DNA of 64,000 nucleotides from Hydractinia symbiolongicarpus. Its lineage: Eukaryota; Cnidaria; Hydrozoa; Anthoathecata; Hydractiniidae. Where the stretch lies: positions 4,900,001 through 4,964,000 of the forward strand of contig NC_079889.1 in NCBI RefSeq assembly GCF_029227915.1. Reading direction: 5' to 3'. The translations under genes and the position numbers were made by a program. The notes below the pieces were generated by a model, which was not told the origin of the DNA, ran no database searches, and saw only the letters and a program-made list of their open reading frames with translations. Shown here piece after piece: positions 1 to 10,626 of the stretch; within the stretch, counting starts at the first letter, position 1; each line of letters opens with the position of its first letter.

Positions 1-108
1 GTTAAGAGTGTTCTAAGGCAACGGCGCTAATGAAAACGACTTGGGACGTTGTAGCGCATTGAGACTTGAACGACTAGTCCAATGGTAACCTGCGCAGGCA
101 GAGGGAAC

Positions 109-123
109 CACGTGATTTACGTG
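109..123. repeat. Short inverted repeat with CACGTG core
   Basis: CACGT at 109-113 and ACGTG at 119-123 are perfect inverted arms around a 5-base spacer (GATTT here, GATCT in B-type monomers). The left arm runs into the hexamer CACGTG, itself a palindrome and the core E-box or G-box recognised by bHLH and some bZIP proteins. The element recurs once in almost every monomer but is altered in F-type and some other monomers (CGCGTGATTTACGTC). Protein binding is not shown by the sequence. Confidence 0.8.
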
Positions 124-126
124 TGA

Positions 127-165
127 GGCCTTTATGGGACTGCGAAAGGCCATATTACAGCCTTT
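127..165. repeat. Alternative hairpin arms around AAAGGCC
   Basis: AAAGGCC at 145-151 is complementary to GGCCTTT at 127-133 (loop 11) and nearly complementary to AGCCTTT at 159-165 (loop 7). In monomers with TTACGGCCTTT the downstream arm is a perfect match. The two pairings use the same middle arm and so exclude each other. Subtypes with AAATGCC in the middle or GAAGCCTTT upstream weaken one or both. This is visible sequence symmetry; a structural role is only inferred. Confidence 0.6.
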
Positions 166-176
166 ATAGGACTGTG
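128..176 (+). repeat. Internal 17-bp direct repeat within the monomer
   Basis: GCCTTTATGGGACTGCG starts at 128 and GCCTTTATAGGACTGTG starts at 160. They agree at 15 of 17 positions with an offset of 32 bp. The pair is kept in essentially all monomers, the upstream copy often reading TTAGACTG. It suggests a small internal duplication that predates amplification of the 182-bp unit. Confidence 0.75.
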
Positions 177-199
177 CACGTAGTTAAGAGCGTTCAAAC

Positions 200-209
200 G
201 CGACGTCGC
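200..209. repeat. 10-bp perfect palindrome in D-type monomers
   Basis: GCGACGTCGC at 200-209 is its own reverse complement. It recurs in every D-type monomer that reads GGCGACGTCGC or ACGCGACGTCGC (for example near 384, 750 and 1110). Other subtypes have GGCGACGGCGC at this place, where a single T-to-G change removes the symmetry. In the monomer starting at 183 it is directly preceded by a second small inverted repeat, GCGTTCAAACGC. Confidence 0.75.
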
Positions 210-3093
210 TAATGAAAACCTCTTGGAACGTCGCAGTGCATTGCGGCTGGAAGGAATAGTACAATAGTAACCTGCGCAGGCAGAGGGAACCACGTGATTT
301 ACGTGTGAGGCCTTTATGAGACTGCAAAAGGCCATATTACAGCCTTTATAGGACTGTGCACGTAGTTAAGAGCGTTCTAAGGCGACGTCGCTAATGAAAA
401 TAACTTGGGACGTTGTAGCGCATTAAGACTTGAAGGAATAGTCCAATGGTAACCTTCGCAGGCAGGTGAAACCACGTGATTTACGTGTGAAGCCTTTATT
501 AGACTGCAAAATGCCATATTACGGCCTTTATAGGACTGTGCACGTAGTTAAGAGTGTTGTAAGGCCATGGCGCTAAGGAAAACCTCTTGGAACGTTGTAG
601 TGCATTGAGACTGGAAGAAATAGTACAATGGTAAACTGCGCAGGCAGATGGAACCACGTTATCTACGTGTGAGGCTTTTATGGGACTGCAAAAGGCCATA
701 TTACAGCCTTTATAGGACTGTGCACGTAGTTAAGAGCGTTCAAACGCGACGTCGCTAATGAAAATAACTTGGGACGTTGTAGCGCATTGAGATTTGAAGG
801 AATAGTCCAATGGTAACCTGCGCAGGCAGATGGAGCCACGTGATTTACGTGTGAGGCCTTTATTAGACTGCAAAAGGCCATATTACAGCCTTCATAGGAC
901 TGTGCACGTAGTTAAGAGCGTTCTAAGGCGACGGCGCTAATGAAAACCTCTTGGAACGTCGCAGTGCATTGCGGCTGGAAGGAATAGTACAATAGTAACC
1001 TGCGCAGGCAGAGGGAACCACGTGATTTACGTGTGAGGCCTTTATGAGACTGCAAAAGGCCATATTACAGCCTTTATAGGACTGTGCACGTAGTTAAGAG
1101 AGTTCTAAGGCGACGTCGCTAACGAAAATAACTTGGGACGTTGTAGCGCATTGGGACTTGAAGGAATAGTCCAATGGTAACCTTCGCAGGCCGGTGAAAC
1201 CACGTGATTTACGTGTGAAGCCTTTATTAGACTGCAAAATGCCATATTACGGCCTTTATAGGACTGTTCACGTAGTTAAGAGTGTTGTAAGGCCATGGCG
1301 CTAAGGAAAACCTCTTGGAACGTTGAAGTGCATTAAGACTGGAAAAATAATACAATGGTAACCTGCGCAGGCAGATGGAACCACGTGATCTACGTGTGAG
1401 GCCTTTATTAGACTGCAAAAGGCCATATTACAGCCTTTATAGGACTGTGCGCGTAGTTAAGAGCGTTCTAAGGCGATGGCGCTAATGAAAATGACTTGGG
1501 ACGTTGTAGCGCATTGAGACTGGAACAACTAGTCCAATAGTAACCTGCGCAGGCAGGTGAAACCACATGATTTACGTGTCACGCCTTTATTAGACTGCAA
1601 AAGGCCATATTACGGCCTTTATAGGACTGTGCACGTAGTTAAGAGCGTTCTAACGCGACGTCGCTATTGAAAATAACTTGGGACGTTGTAGCGCATTGAG
1701 ACTTGAAGGAATAGTCCAATGGTAACCTGCGCAGGCAGATGGAGCCACGTGATTTACGTGTGAGGCCTTTATTAGACTGCAAAAGGCCATATTACAGCCT
1801 TCATAGGACTGTGCACGTAGTTAAGAGCGTTCTAAGGCGACGGCGCTAATGAAAACCTCTTGGAACGTCGCAGTGCATTGCGGCTGGAAGGAATAGTACA
1901 ATAGTAACCTGCGCAGGCAGAGGGAACCACGTGATTTACGTGTGAGGCCTTTATGAGACTGCAAAAGGCCATATTACAGCCTTTATAGGACTGTGCACGT
2001 AGTTAAGAGCGTTCTAAGGCGACGTCGCTAATGAAAATAACTTGGGACGTTGTAGCGCATTGAGACTTGAAGGAATAGTCCAATGGTAACCTGCGCAGGC
2101 AGATGGAGCCACGTGATTTACGTGTGAGGCCTTTATTAGACTGCAAAAGGCCATATTACAGCCTTCATAGGACTGTGCACGTAGTTAAGAGCGTTCTAAG
2201 GCGACGTCGCTAATGAAAATAACTTGGGACGTTGTAGCGCATTGAGACTTGAAGGAATAGTCCTATGGTAACCTTCGCAGGCAGGTGAAACCACGTGATT
2301 TATGTGTGAAGCCTTTATTAGACTGCAAAATGCCATATTACGGCCTTTATAGGACTGTGCACGTAGTTAAGAGTGTTGTAAGGCCATGGCGCTAAGGAAA
2401 ACCTCTTGGAACGTTGTAGTGCATTGAGACTGGAAGAAATAGTACAATGGTAAACTGCGCAGGCAGATGGAACCACGTGATCTACGTGTGTGGCCTTTAT
2501 TAGACTGCAAAAGGCCATATTACAGCCTTTAATGGACTGTGCATGTAGTTAAGAGTGTTCTAAGGCCTCAGCGCTAAGGAGAACCACTTGGAACGTTGTA
2601 GTGCATTGAGACTGGAAGAAATAGTACAATAGTAACCTGCGCAGGCAGATGGAACCACGTGATTTACGTGTGAAGCCTTTATTAGACTGCAAAAGGCCAT
2701 ATTACAGCCTTTATAGGACTGTGCACGTAGTTAAGAGCGTTTTAAGGCGACGGCGCTAATGAAAATGACTTGGGACGTTGTAGCGCATTGAGACTGGAAG
2801 GAATAGTCCAATGGTAACCTTCGCAGGCAGGTGAAACCACGTGATTTACGTGTGAAGCCTTTATTAGACTGCAAAATGCCATATTACGGCCTTTATAGGA
2901 CTGTGCACGTAGTTAAGAGTGTTGTAAGGCCATGGCGCTAAGGAAAACCTCTTGGAACGTTGTAGTGCATTGAGACAGGAAGAAATATAACAATGGTAAA
3001 CTGCGCAGGCAGATGGAACCACGTGATCTACGTGTGAGGCCTTTATTAGACTGCAAAATGCCATATTACGGCCTTTATAGCACTGTGCACGTA

Positions 3094-3639
3094 GTTAAGA
3101 GTGTTGTAAGGCCACGGCGCCAAGGAAAACCTCTTGGAACGTTGTAGTGCATTGAGACTGGAACGTCTAGTCCAATGGTAACCTGCGCAGGCAAATGGAA
3201 CCACGTGATTTACGTGTGAGGCCTTTATTAGACTGCAAAAGGCCATATTACGGCTTTTATAGGACTGTGCACGTAGTTAAGAGCGTTTTAAGGCGACGGC
3301 GCTAATGAAAATGACTTGGGACGTTGCAGCGCATTGAGACTGGAAGGAATAGTCCAATGGTAACCTTCGCAGGCAGGTGAAACCACGTGATTTACGTGTG
3401 AAGCCTTTATTAGACTGGAAAATGCCATATTACGGCCTTTATAGGACTGTGCACGTAGTTAAGAGTGTTGTAAGGCCATGGCGCTAAGGAAAACCTCTTG
3501 GAACGTTGTGGTGCATTGAGACTGGAAGAAATAGTACAATGGTAAACTGTGCAGGCAGATGGAACCACGTGATCTACGTGTGAGGCCTTTATTAGACTGC
3601 AAAATGCCATATTACGGCCTTTAAAGGACTGTACACGTA
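3094..3639 (+). repeat. C-A-B trimer, single copy (546 bp) in copy I
   Basis: The trimer is a C monomer with GGAACGTCTAGTCC, an A monomer with GCGTTTTAAGG and ACGTTGCAGCG, and a B monomer with TTGTGGTGCATTG and AACTGTGCAGG. The C-type monomer with GTACACGTAG follows at 3640. This trimer is the unit that varies in copy number elsewhere. Confidence 0.8.
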
Positions 3640-6368
3640 GTTAAGAGTGTTGTAAGGCCACGGCGCCAAGGAAAACCTCTTGGAACGTTGTAGTGCATTG
3701 AGACTGGAAGGAATAGTCCAATGGTAACATTCGCAGGCAGATGGAACCACGTGATTTACGTGTGAGGCCTTTATTAGACTGCAAAATGCCATATTACGGC
3801 CTTTATAGGACTGTGCACGTAGTTAAGAGCGTTCTAAGGCGACGGCGCTAATGAAAATGACTTGGGACGTTGTAGCGCATTGAGACTGGAAGGAATAGTC
3901 CAATGGTAAACTTCGCAGGCAGGTGAAACCACGTGATTTACGTGTGAGGCCTTTATTAGACTGCAAAAGGCCATATTACAGCCTTTATAGGAATGTGCAC
4001 GTAGTTAAGAGCGTTCTAAGGCGACGGCGCTAATGAAAATGACTTGGGACGTTGTAATGCATTGAGACTGGAAGAAATAGTACAATGGTAAACTGCGAAG
4101 GCAGATGGAACCACGTGATCTACGTGTGAGGCCTTTATTAGACTGCAAAAGGCCATATTACAGCCTTTATAGGACTGTGGACTTAGTTAAGAGCGTTTTA
4201 AGGCGATGGCGCTAATGAAAATGACTTTTGACGTTGTAGCGCATTGAGACTGGAACGTGTAGTCCAATGGTAACCTGCGCAGGCAGCTGAAACCGCGTGA
4301 TTTACGTCTGCCGCCTTTATTGGACTGCAAAAGGCCATATTACGGCTTTTATAGGATTGTGAACGTAGTTAAGAGTGTTCTAAGGCAACGGCGCTAATGA
4401 AAACGACTTGGGACGTTGTAGCGCATTGAGACTGGAACGACTAGTCCAATGGTAACCTGCGCAGGCAGAGGGAACCACGTGATTTACGTGTGAGGCCTTT
4501 ATGGGACTGCGAAAGGCCATATTACAGCCTTTATAGGACTGTGCACGTAGTTAAGAGCGTTCAAACGCGACGTCGCTAATGAAAACGTCTTGGAACGTCG
4601 CAGTGCATTGCCGCTGGAAGGAATAGTACAATAGTAACCTGCGCAGGCAGAGGGAACCACGTGATTTACGTGTGAGGCATTTATGAGACTGCAAAAGGCC
4701 ATATTACAGCCTTTATAGGACTGTGCACGTAGTTAAGAGCGTTCTAAGGCGACGTCGCTAATGAAAATAACTTGGGACGTTGTAGCGCATTAAGACTTGA
4801 AGGAATAGTCCAATGGTAACCTTCGCAGGCAGGTGAAACCACGTGATTTACGTGTGAAGCCTTTATTAGACTGCAAAATGCCATATTACGGCCTTTATAG
4901 GACTGTGCACGTAGTTAAGAGTGTTGTAAGGCCATGGCGCTAAGGAAAACCTCTTGGAACGTTGTAGTGCATTGAGACTGGAAGAAATAGTACAATGGTA
5001 AACTGCGCAGGCAGATGGAACCACGTTATCTACGTGTGAGGCCTTTATGGGACTGCAAAAGGCCATATTACAGCCTTTATAGGACTGTGCACGTAGTTAA
5101 GAGCGTTCAAACGCGACGTCGCTAATGAAAATAACTTGGGACGTTGTAGCGCATTGAGATTTGAAGGAATAGTCCAATGGTAACCTGCGCAGGCAGATGG
5201 AGCCACGTGATTTACGTGTGAGGCCTTTATTAGACTGCAAAAGGCCATATTACAGCCTTCATAGGACTGTGCACGTAGTTAAGAGCGTTCTAAGGCGACG
5301 GCGCTAATGAAAACCTCTTGGAACGTCGCAGTGCATTGCGGCTGGAAGGAATAGTACAATAGTAACCTGCGCAGGCAGAGGGAACCACGTGATTTACGTG
5401 TGAGGCCTTTATGAGACTGCAAAACGCCATATTACAGCCTTTATAGGACTGTGCACGTAGTTAAGAGAGTTCTAAGGCGACGTCGCTAACGAAAATAACT
5501 TAGGACGTTGTAGCGCATTGGAACTTGAAGGAATAGTCCAATGGTAACCTTCGCAGGCCGGTGAAACCACGTGATCTACGTGTGAAGCCTTTATTAGACT
5601 GCAAAATGCCATATTACGGCCTTTAAAGGACTGTGCACGTAGTTAAGAGTGTTGTAAGGCCATGGCGCTAAGGAAAACCTCTTGGAACGTTGAAGTGCAT
5701 TAAGACTGGAAAAATAGTACAATGGTAACCTGCGCAGGCAGATGGAACCACGTGATCTACGTGTGAGGCCTTTATTAGACTGCAAAAGGCCATATTACAG
5801 CCTTTATAGGACTGTGCGCGTAGTTAAGAGCGTTCTAAGGCGATGGCGCTAATGAAAATGACTTGGGACGTTGTAGCGCATTGAGACTGGAACAACTAGT
5901 CCAATAGTAACCTGCGCAGGCAGGTGAAACCACGTGATTTACGTGTCACGCCTTTATTAGACTGCAAAAGGCCATATTACGGCCTTTATAGGACTGTGCA
6001 CGTAGTTAAGAGCGTTCTAACGCGACGTCGCTATTGAAAATAACTTGGGACGTTGTAGCGCATTGAGACTTGAAGGAATAGTCCAATGGTAACCTGCGCA
6101 GGCAGATGGAGCCACGTGATTTACGTGTGAGGCCTTTATTAGACTGCAAAAGGCCATATTACAGCCTTCATAGGACTGTGCACGTAGTTAAGAGCGTTCT
6201 AAGGCGACGGCGCTAATGAAAACCTCTTGGAACGTCGCAGTGCATTGCGGCTGGAAGGAATAGTACAATAGTAACCTGCGCAGGCAGAGGGAACCACGTG
6301 ATTTACGTGTGAGGCCTTTATGAGACTGCAAAAGGCCATATTACAGCCTTTATAGGACTGTGCACGTA

Positions 6369-6550
6369 GTTAAGAGAGTTCTAAGGCGACGTCGCTAACG
6401 AAAATAACTTGGGACGTTGTAGCGCATTGAGACTTGAAGGAATAGTCCAATGGTAACCTTCGCAGGCCGGTGAAACCACGTGATTTACGTGTGAGGCCTT
6501 TATTAGACTGCAAAAGGCCATATTACAGCCTTCATAGGACTGTGCACGTA
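6369..6550 (+). repeat. Extra D-type monomer in copy II
   Basis: This monomer (GAGAGTTCTAAGGCGACGTC, then GCCGGTGAAACC) has no counterpart between the equivalent monomers in copy I, where a G-type monomer near 1821 is followed directly by the D-type at 2003. The same diagnostic pair occurs one HOR position earlier (near 1096 and 5461), so it probably arose by unequal exchange that added one repeat. It is also present near 19850 and 37870. Confidence 0.75.
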
Positions 6551-7642
6551 GTTAAGAGCGTTCTAAGGCGACGTCGCTAATGAAAATAACTTGGGACGTT
6601 GTAGCGCATTGAGACTTGAAGGAATAGTCCAATGGTAACCTGCGCAGGCAGATGGAGCCACGTGATTTACGTGTGAGGCCTTTATTAGACTGCAAAAGGC
6701 CATATTACAGCCTTCATAGGACTGTGCACGTAGTTAAGAGCGTTCTAAGGCGACGTCGCTAATGAAAATAACTTGGGACGTTGTAGCGCATTGAGACTTG
6801 AAGGAATAGTCCAATGGTAACCTTCGCAGGCAGGTGAAACCACGTGATTTACGTGTGAAGCCTTTATTAGACTGCAAAATGCCATATTACGGCCTTTATA
6901 GGACTGTGCACGTAGTTAAGAGTGTTGTAAGGCCATGGCGCTAAGGAAAACCTCTTGGAACGTTGTAGTGCATTGAGACTGGAAGAAATAGTACAATGGT
7001 AAACTGCGCAGGCAGATGGAACCACGTGATCTACGTGTGAGGCCTTTATTAGACTGCAAAAGGCCATATTACAGCCTTTAATGGACTGTGCATGTAGTTA
7101 AGAGTGTTCTAAGGCCTCAGCGCTAAGGAGAACCACTTGGAACGTTGTAGTGCATTGAGACTGGAAGAAATAGTACAATAGTAACCTGCGCAGGCAGATG
7201 TAACCACGTGATTTACGTGTGAAGCCTTTATTAGACTGCAAAAGGCCATATTACAGCCTTTATAGGACTGTGCACGTAGTTAAGAGCGTTTTAAGGCGAC
7301 GGCGCTAATGAAAATGACTTGGGACGTTGTAGCGCATTTAGACTGGAAGGAATAGTCCAATGGTAACCTTCGCAGGCAGGTGAAACCACGTGATTTACGT
7401 GTGAAGCCTTTATTAGACTGCAAAATGCCATATTACGGCCTTTATAGGACTGTGCACGTAGTTAAGAGTGTTGTAAGGCCATGGCGCTAAGGAAAACCTC
7501 TTGGAACGTTGTAGTGCATTGAGACAGGAAGAAATATAACAATGGTAAACTGCGCAGGCAGATGGAACCACGTGATCTACGTGTGAGGCCTTTATTAGAC
7601 TGCAAAATGCCATATTACGGCCTTTATAGGACTGTGCACGTA

Positions 7643-8188
7643 GTTAAGAGTGTTGTAAGGCCACGGCGCCAAGGAAAACCTCTTGGAACGTTGTAGTGCA
7701 TTGAGACTGGAACGTCTAGTCCAATGGTAACCTGCGCAGGCAGATGGAACCACGTGATTTAAGTGTGAGGCCTTTATTAGACTGCAAAAGGCCATATTAC
7801 GGCCTTTATAGGACTGTGCACGTAGTTAAGAGCGTTTTAAGGCGACGGCGCTAATGAAAATGACTTGGGACGTTGCAGCGCATTGAGACTGGAAGGAATA
7901 GTCCAATGGTAACCTTCGCAGGCAGGTGAAACCACGTGATTTACGTGTGAAGCCTTTATTAGACTGCAAAATGCCATATTACGGCCTTTATAGGACTGTG
8001 CACGTAGTTAAGAGTGTTGTAAGGCCATGGCGCTAAGGAAAACCTCTTGGAACGTTGTGGTGCATTGAGACTGGAAGAAATAGTACAATGGTAAACTGTG
8101 CAGGCAGATGGAACCACGTGATCTACGTGTGAGGCCTTTATTAGACTGCAAAATGCCATATTACGGCCTTTATAGGACTGTACACGTA
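7643..8188 (+). repeat. C-A-B trimer, single copy (546 bp) in copy II
   Basis: This has the same three monomers as the trimer at 3094, with the C monomer now carrying GTGATTTAAGTGTG, the version that is amplified at 21120 and 39147. It is followed at 8189 by the GTACACGTAG monomer, as in the other copies. Confidence 0.8.
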
Positions 8189-10600
8189 GTTAAGAGTGTT
8201 GTAAGGCCACGGCGCCAAGGAAAACCTCTTGGAACGTTGTAGTGCATTGAGACTGGAAGGAATAGTCCAATGGTAACATTCGCAGGCAGATGGAACCACG
8301 TGATTTACGTGTGAGGCCTTTATTAGACTGCAAAATGCCATATTACGGCCTTTATAGGACTGTGCACGTAGTTAAGAGCGTTCTAAGGCGACGGCGCTAA
8401 TGAAAATGACTTGGGACGTTGTAGCGCATTGAGACTGGAAGGAATAGTCCAATGGTAAACTTCGCAGGCAGGTGAAACCACGTGATTTACGTGTGAGGCC
8501 TTTATTAGACTGCAAAAGGCCATATTACAGCCTTTATAGGAATGTGCACGTAGTTAAGAGCGTTCTAAGGCGACGGCGCTAATGAAAATGACTTGGGACG
8601 TTGTAGTGCATTGAGACTGGAAGAAATAGTACAATGGTAAACTGCGAAGGCAGATGGAACCACGTGATCTACGTGTGAGGCCTTTATTAGACTGCAAAAG
8701 GCCATATTATAGCCTTTATAGGACTGTGGACTTAGTTAAGAGCGTTTTAAGGCGATGGCGCTAATGAAAATGACTTTTGACGTTGTAGCGCATTGAGACT
8801 GGAACGTGTAGTCCAATGGTAACCTGCGCAGGCAGCTGAAACCGCGTGATTTACGTCTGCCGCCTTTATTGGACTGCAAAAGGCCATATTACGGCCTTTA
8901 TAGGACTGTGCACGTAGTTAAGAGTGTTGTAAGGCTAAGGCGCCAAGGAAAACCTCTTGGAACGTTGTAGTGCATTGAGATTTGAAGGAATAGTCCAATG
9001 GTAACCTTTGCAGGCAGATGGAACCACGTGATTTACGTGTGAGGCCTTTATGAGACTGCAAAAGGCCATATTACAGCCTTTATAGGACTGTGCACGTAGT
9101 TAAGAGCGTTCTAAGGCGACGTCGCTAATGAAAATAACTTGGGACGTTGTAGCACATTGAGACTGGAAGAAATAGTCCAATGGTAACCTTTGCAGACTGG
9201 TGAAACCACTTGATGTACGTGTGAAGCCTTTATTAGACTGCAAAAGGCCATATTACGGCCTTTATAGGACTGTGCACGTAGTTAAGAGCGTTCTAAGGCG
9301 ATGGCGCTAATGAAAATGACTTTGGACGTTGTAGCGCATTGAGACTGGAACGTCTAGTCCAATGGTAACCTGCGCAGGCAGCTGAAACCGCGTGATTTAC
9401 GTCTGCCGCCTTTATTGGACTGCAAAAGGCCATATTACGGCCTTTATAGGACTGTGCACGTAGTTAAGAGTGTTGTAAGGCCAAGGGGCCAAGGAAAACC
9501 TCTTGGAACGTTGAAGTGCTTTAAGACTGGAAGAAATAGTACAATGGTAACCTGCGCAGGCAGATGGAACCACGTGATCTACGTGTGAGGCCTTTATTAG
9601 ACTGCAAAAGGCCATATTACAGCCTTTATAGGACTGTGCACGTAGTTAAGAGCGTTCTAAGGCGATGGCGCTAATGAAAATGACTTGGGACGTTGTAGCG
9701 CATTGAGACTGGAACAACTAGTCCAATAGTAACCTGCGCAGGCAGGTGAAACCCCGTGATTTACGTGTCAGGCCTTTATGAGACTGCAAAAGGCCATATT
9801 ACAGCCTTTATAGGACTGTGCACGTAGTTGAAAGCGTTCTAAGGCGACGTCGCTAATGAAAATAACTTGGGACGTTGTAGCGCATTGAGACTTGAAGGAA
9901 TAGTCCAATGGTAACCTTCGCAGGCAGGTGAAACCACGTGATCTACGTGTGAGGCCTTTATTAGACTGCAAAAGGCCATATTACAGCCTTTATAGGACTG
10001 TGCACGTAGTTAAGAGCGTTCTAAGGCGATGGCGCTAATGAAAATGACTTGGGACGTTGTAGCGCATTGAGACTGGAAAAACTAGTCCAATAGTAACCTA
10101 CGCAGGCAGGTAAAACCACGTGATTTACGTGTGAAGCCTTTATTAGACTGCAAAATGCCATATTACGGCCTTTATAGGACTGTGCACGTAGTTAAGAGTG
10201 TTGTAAGGCCACGGCGCCAAAGAAAACCTCTTGAAACGTTGTAGTGCATTGAGACTGGAACGTCTAGTCCAATGGTAACCTGCGCAGGCAGCTGAAACCG
10301 CGTGATTTACGTCTGCGGCCTTTATTGGACTGCAAAAGGCCATATTACGGCTTTTATAGGACTGTGCCCGTAGTTAAGAGTGTTGCAAGGCCACCGCGCC
10401 AAGGAAAACCTCTTGGAACGTCGCAGTGCATTGCGATTGGAAGGAATAGTACAATAGTAACCTGTCCAGGCAGAGGGAACCACGTGATTTACGTGTGAGG
10501 CCTTTATGGGACTGCAAAAGGCCATATTACAGCCTTTATAGGACTGTGCACCTATTTAAGAGCGTTCTAAGGCGACGTCGCTAATGAAAATAACTTGGGA

Positions 10601-10626
10601 CGTTGTAGCGCATAGTTGTAGTGCAT
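10601..10626 (+). repeat. 13-bp imperfect tandem duplication inside a monomer
   Basis: CGTTGTAGCGCAT (10601-10613) is followed at once by AGTTGTAGTGCAT (10614-10626). The first unit has the D/A-type base (GTAGCGCA) and the second the B/E-type base (GTAGTGCA). The monomer is D-type to the left and E-type to the right. This is what a recombination between two misaligned monomers would leave. The monomer is 195 bp long. Confidence 0.85.

Larger units (their letters stand above)
1..182 (+). repeat. Reference satellite monomer (H-type, 182 bp)
   Basis: This is the first full monomer and is used here as the coordinate frame. By hand count it has 36 C and 53 G (about 49% GC), with a G-over-C bias on this strand that is fixed across the array because all monomers share orientation. 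Recognisable parts are: a variable 5' half carrying the subtype-defining positions (about 9-80); a TGCGCA hexamer (91-96); a CACGTG-containing inverted repeat (109-123); two copies of a 17-bp direct repeat beginning at 128 and 160; and the GTGCACGTA end. The 3' third (about 109-182) is more uniform among subtypes than the 5' half. The phase chosen for the start is arbitrary. Confidence 0.95.
1..4367 (+). repeat. Higher-order repeat copy I, 24 monomers
   Basis: The sequence starting at 1 resumes at 4368 with the same succession of subtypes, so this is a 4367-bp unit (24 x 182 minus one base). The missing base is in the monomer with GGAAAAATAATAC near 1351, one A/G shorter than its relatives. 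The unit runs H, D/G mosaics, D, B, D, G, D, B(-1), A/F-like, D, G, D, D, B, E, A, B, C, A, B, C, A, A/B mosaic, F. It keeps GAGGCCTTTATG near 309 where the later copies have GAGGCATTTATG, which sets it apart from them. Confidence 0.85.
4368..8916 (+). repeat. Higher-order repeat copy II, 25 monomers
   Basis: This matches copy I at an offset of 4367 bp up to about 6370 and at 4549 bp after it, because one extra monomer is present. Its last junction differs from copy I: at about 8890 it passes into a C-type monomer with GTAAGGCTAAGGCG (the link block), whereas copy I passes into H. It carries the GAGGCATTTATG variant near 4677, which is shared with the blocks at 17845, 33506 and 35872. Confidence 0.85.

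Noticed and set aside
1-182. tRNA- or 5S-derived repeat with a pol III promoter
   Set aside because: There is no convincing A box/B box pair (no GGTTCRANNCC-like word), no T-run terminator and no cloverleaf-like arms.
8342-9411. Gap in the ORF pattern as a non-satellite insertion
   Set aside because: Reading the bases shows continuous 182-bp monomers. The frames are broken only by substitutions in the A and F subtypes. The same holds for the other long intervals, such as 23457-24526, 40392-41461 and 44214-45468.
10601-10626. Target-site duplication from a transposon insertion
   Set aside because: The two 13-mers are directly adjacent with nothing between them, and they differ at a subtype-specific base. 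A misaligned crossover explains both facts better.
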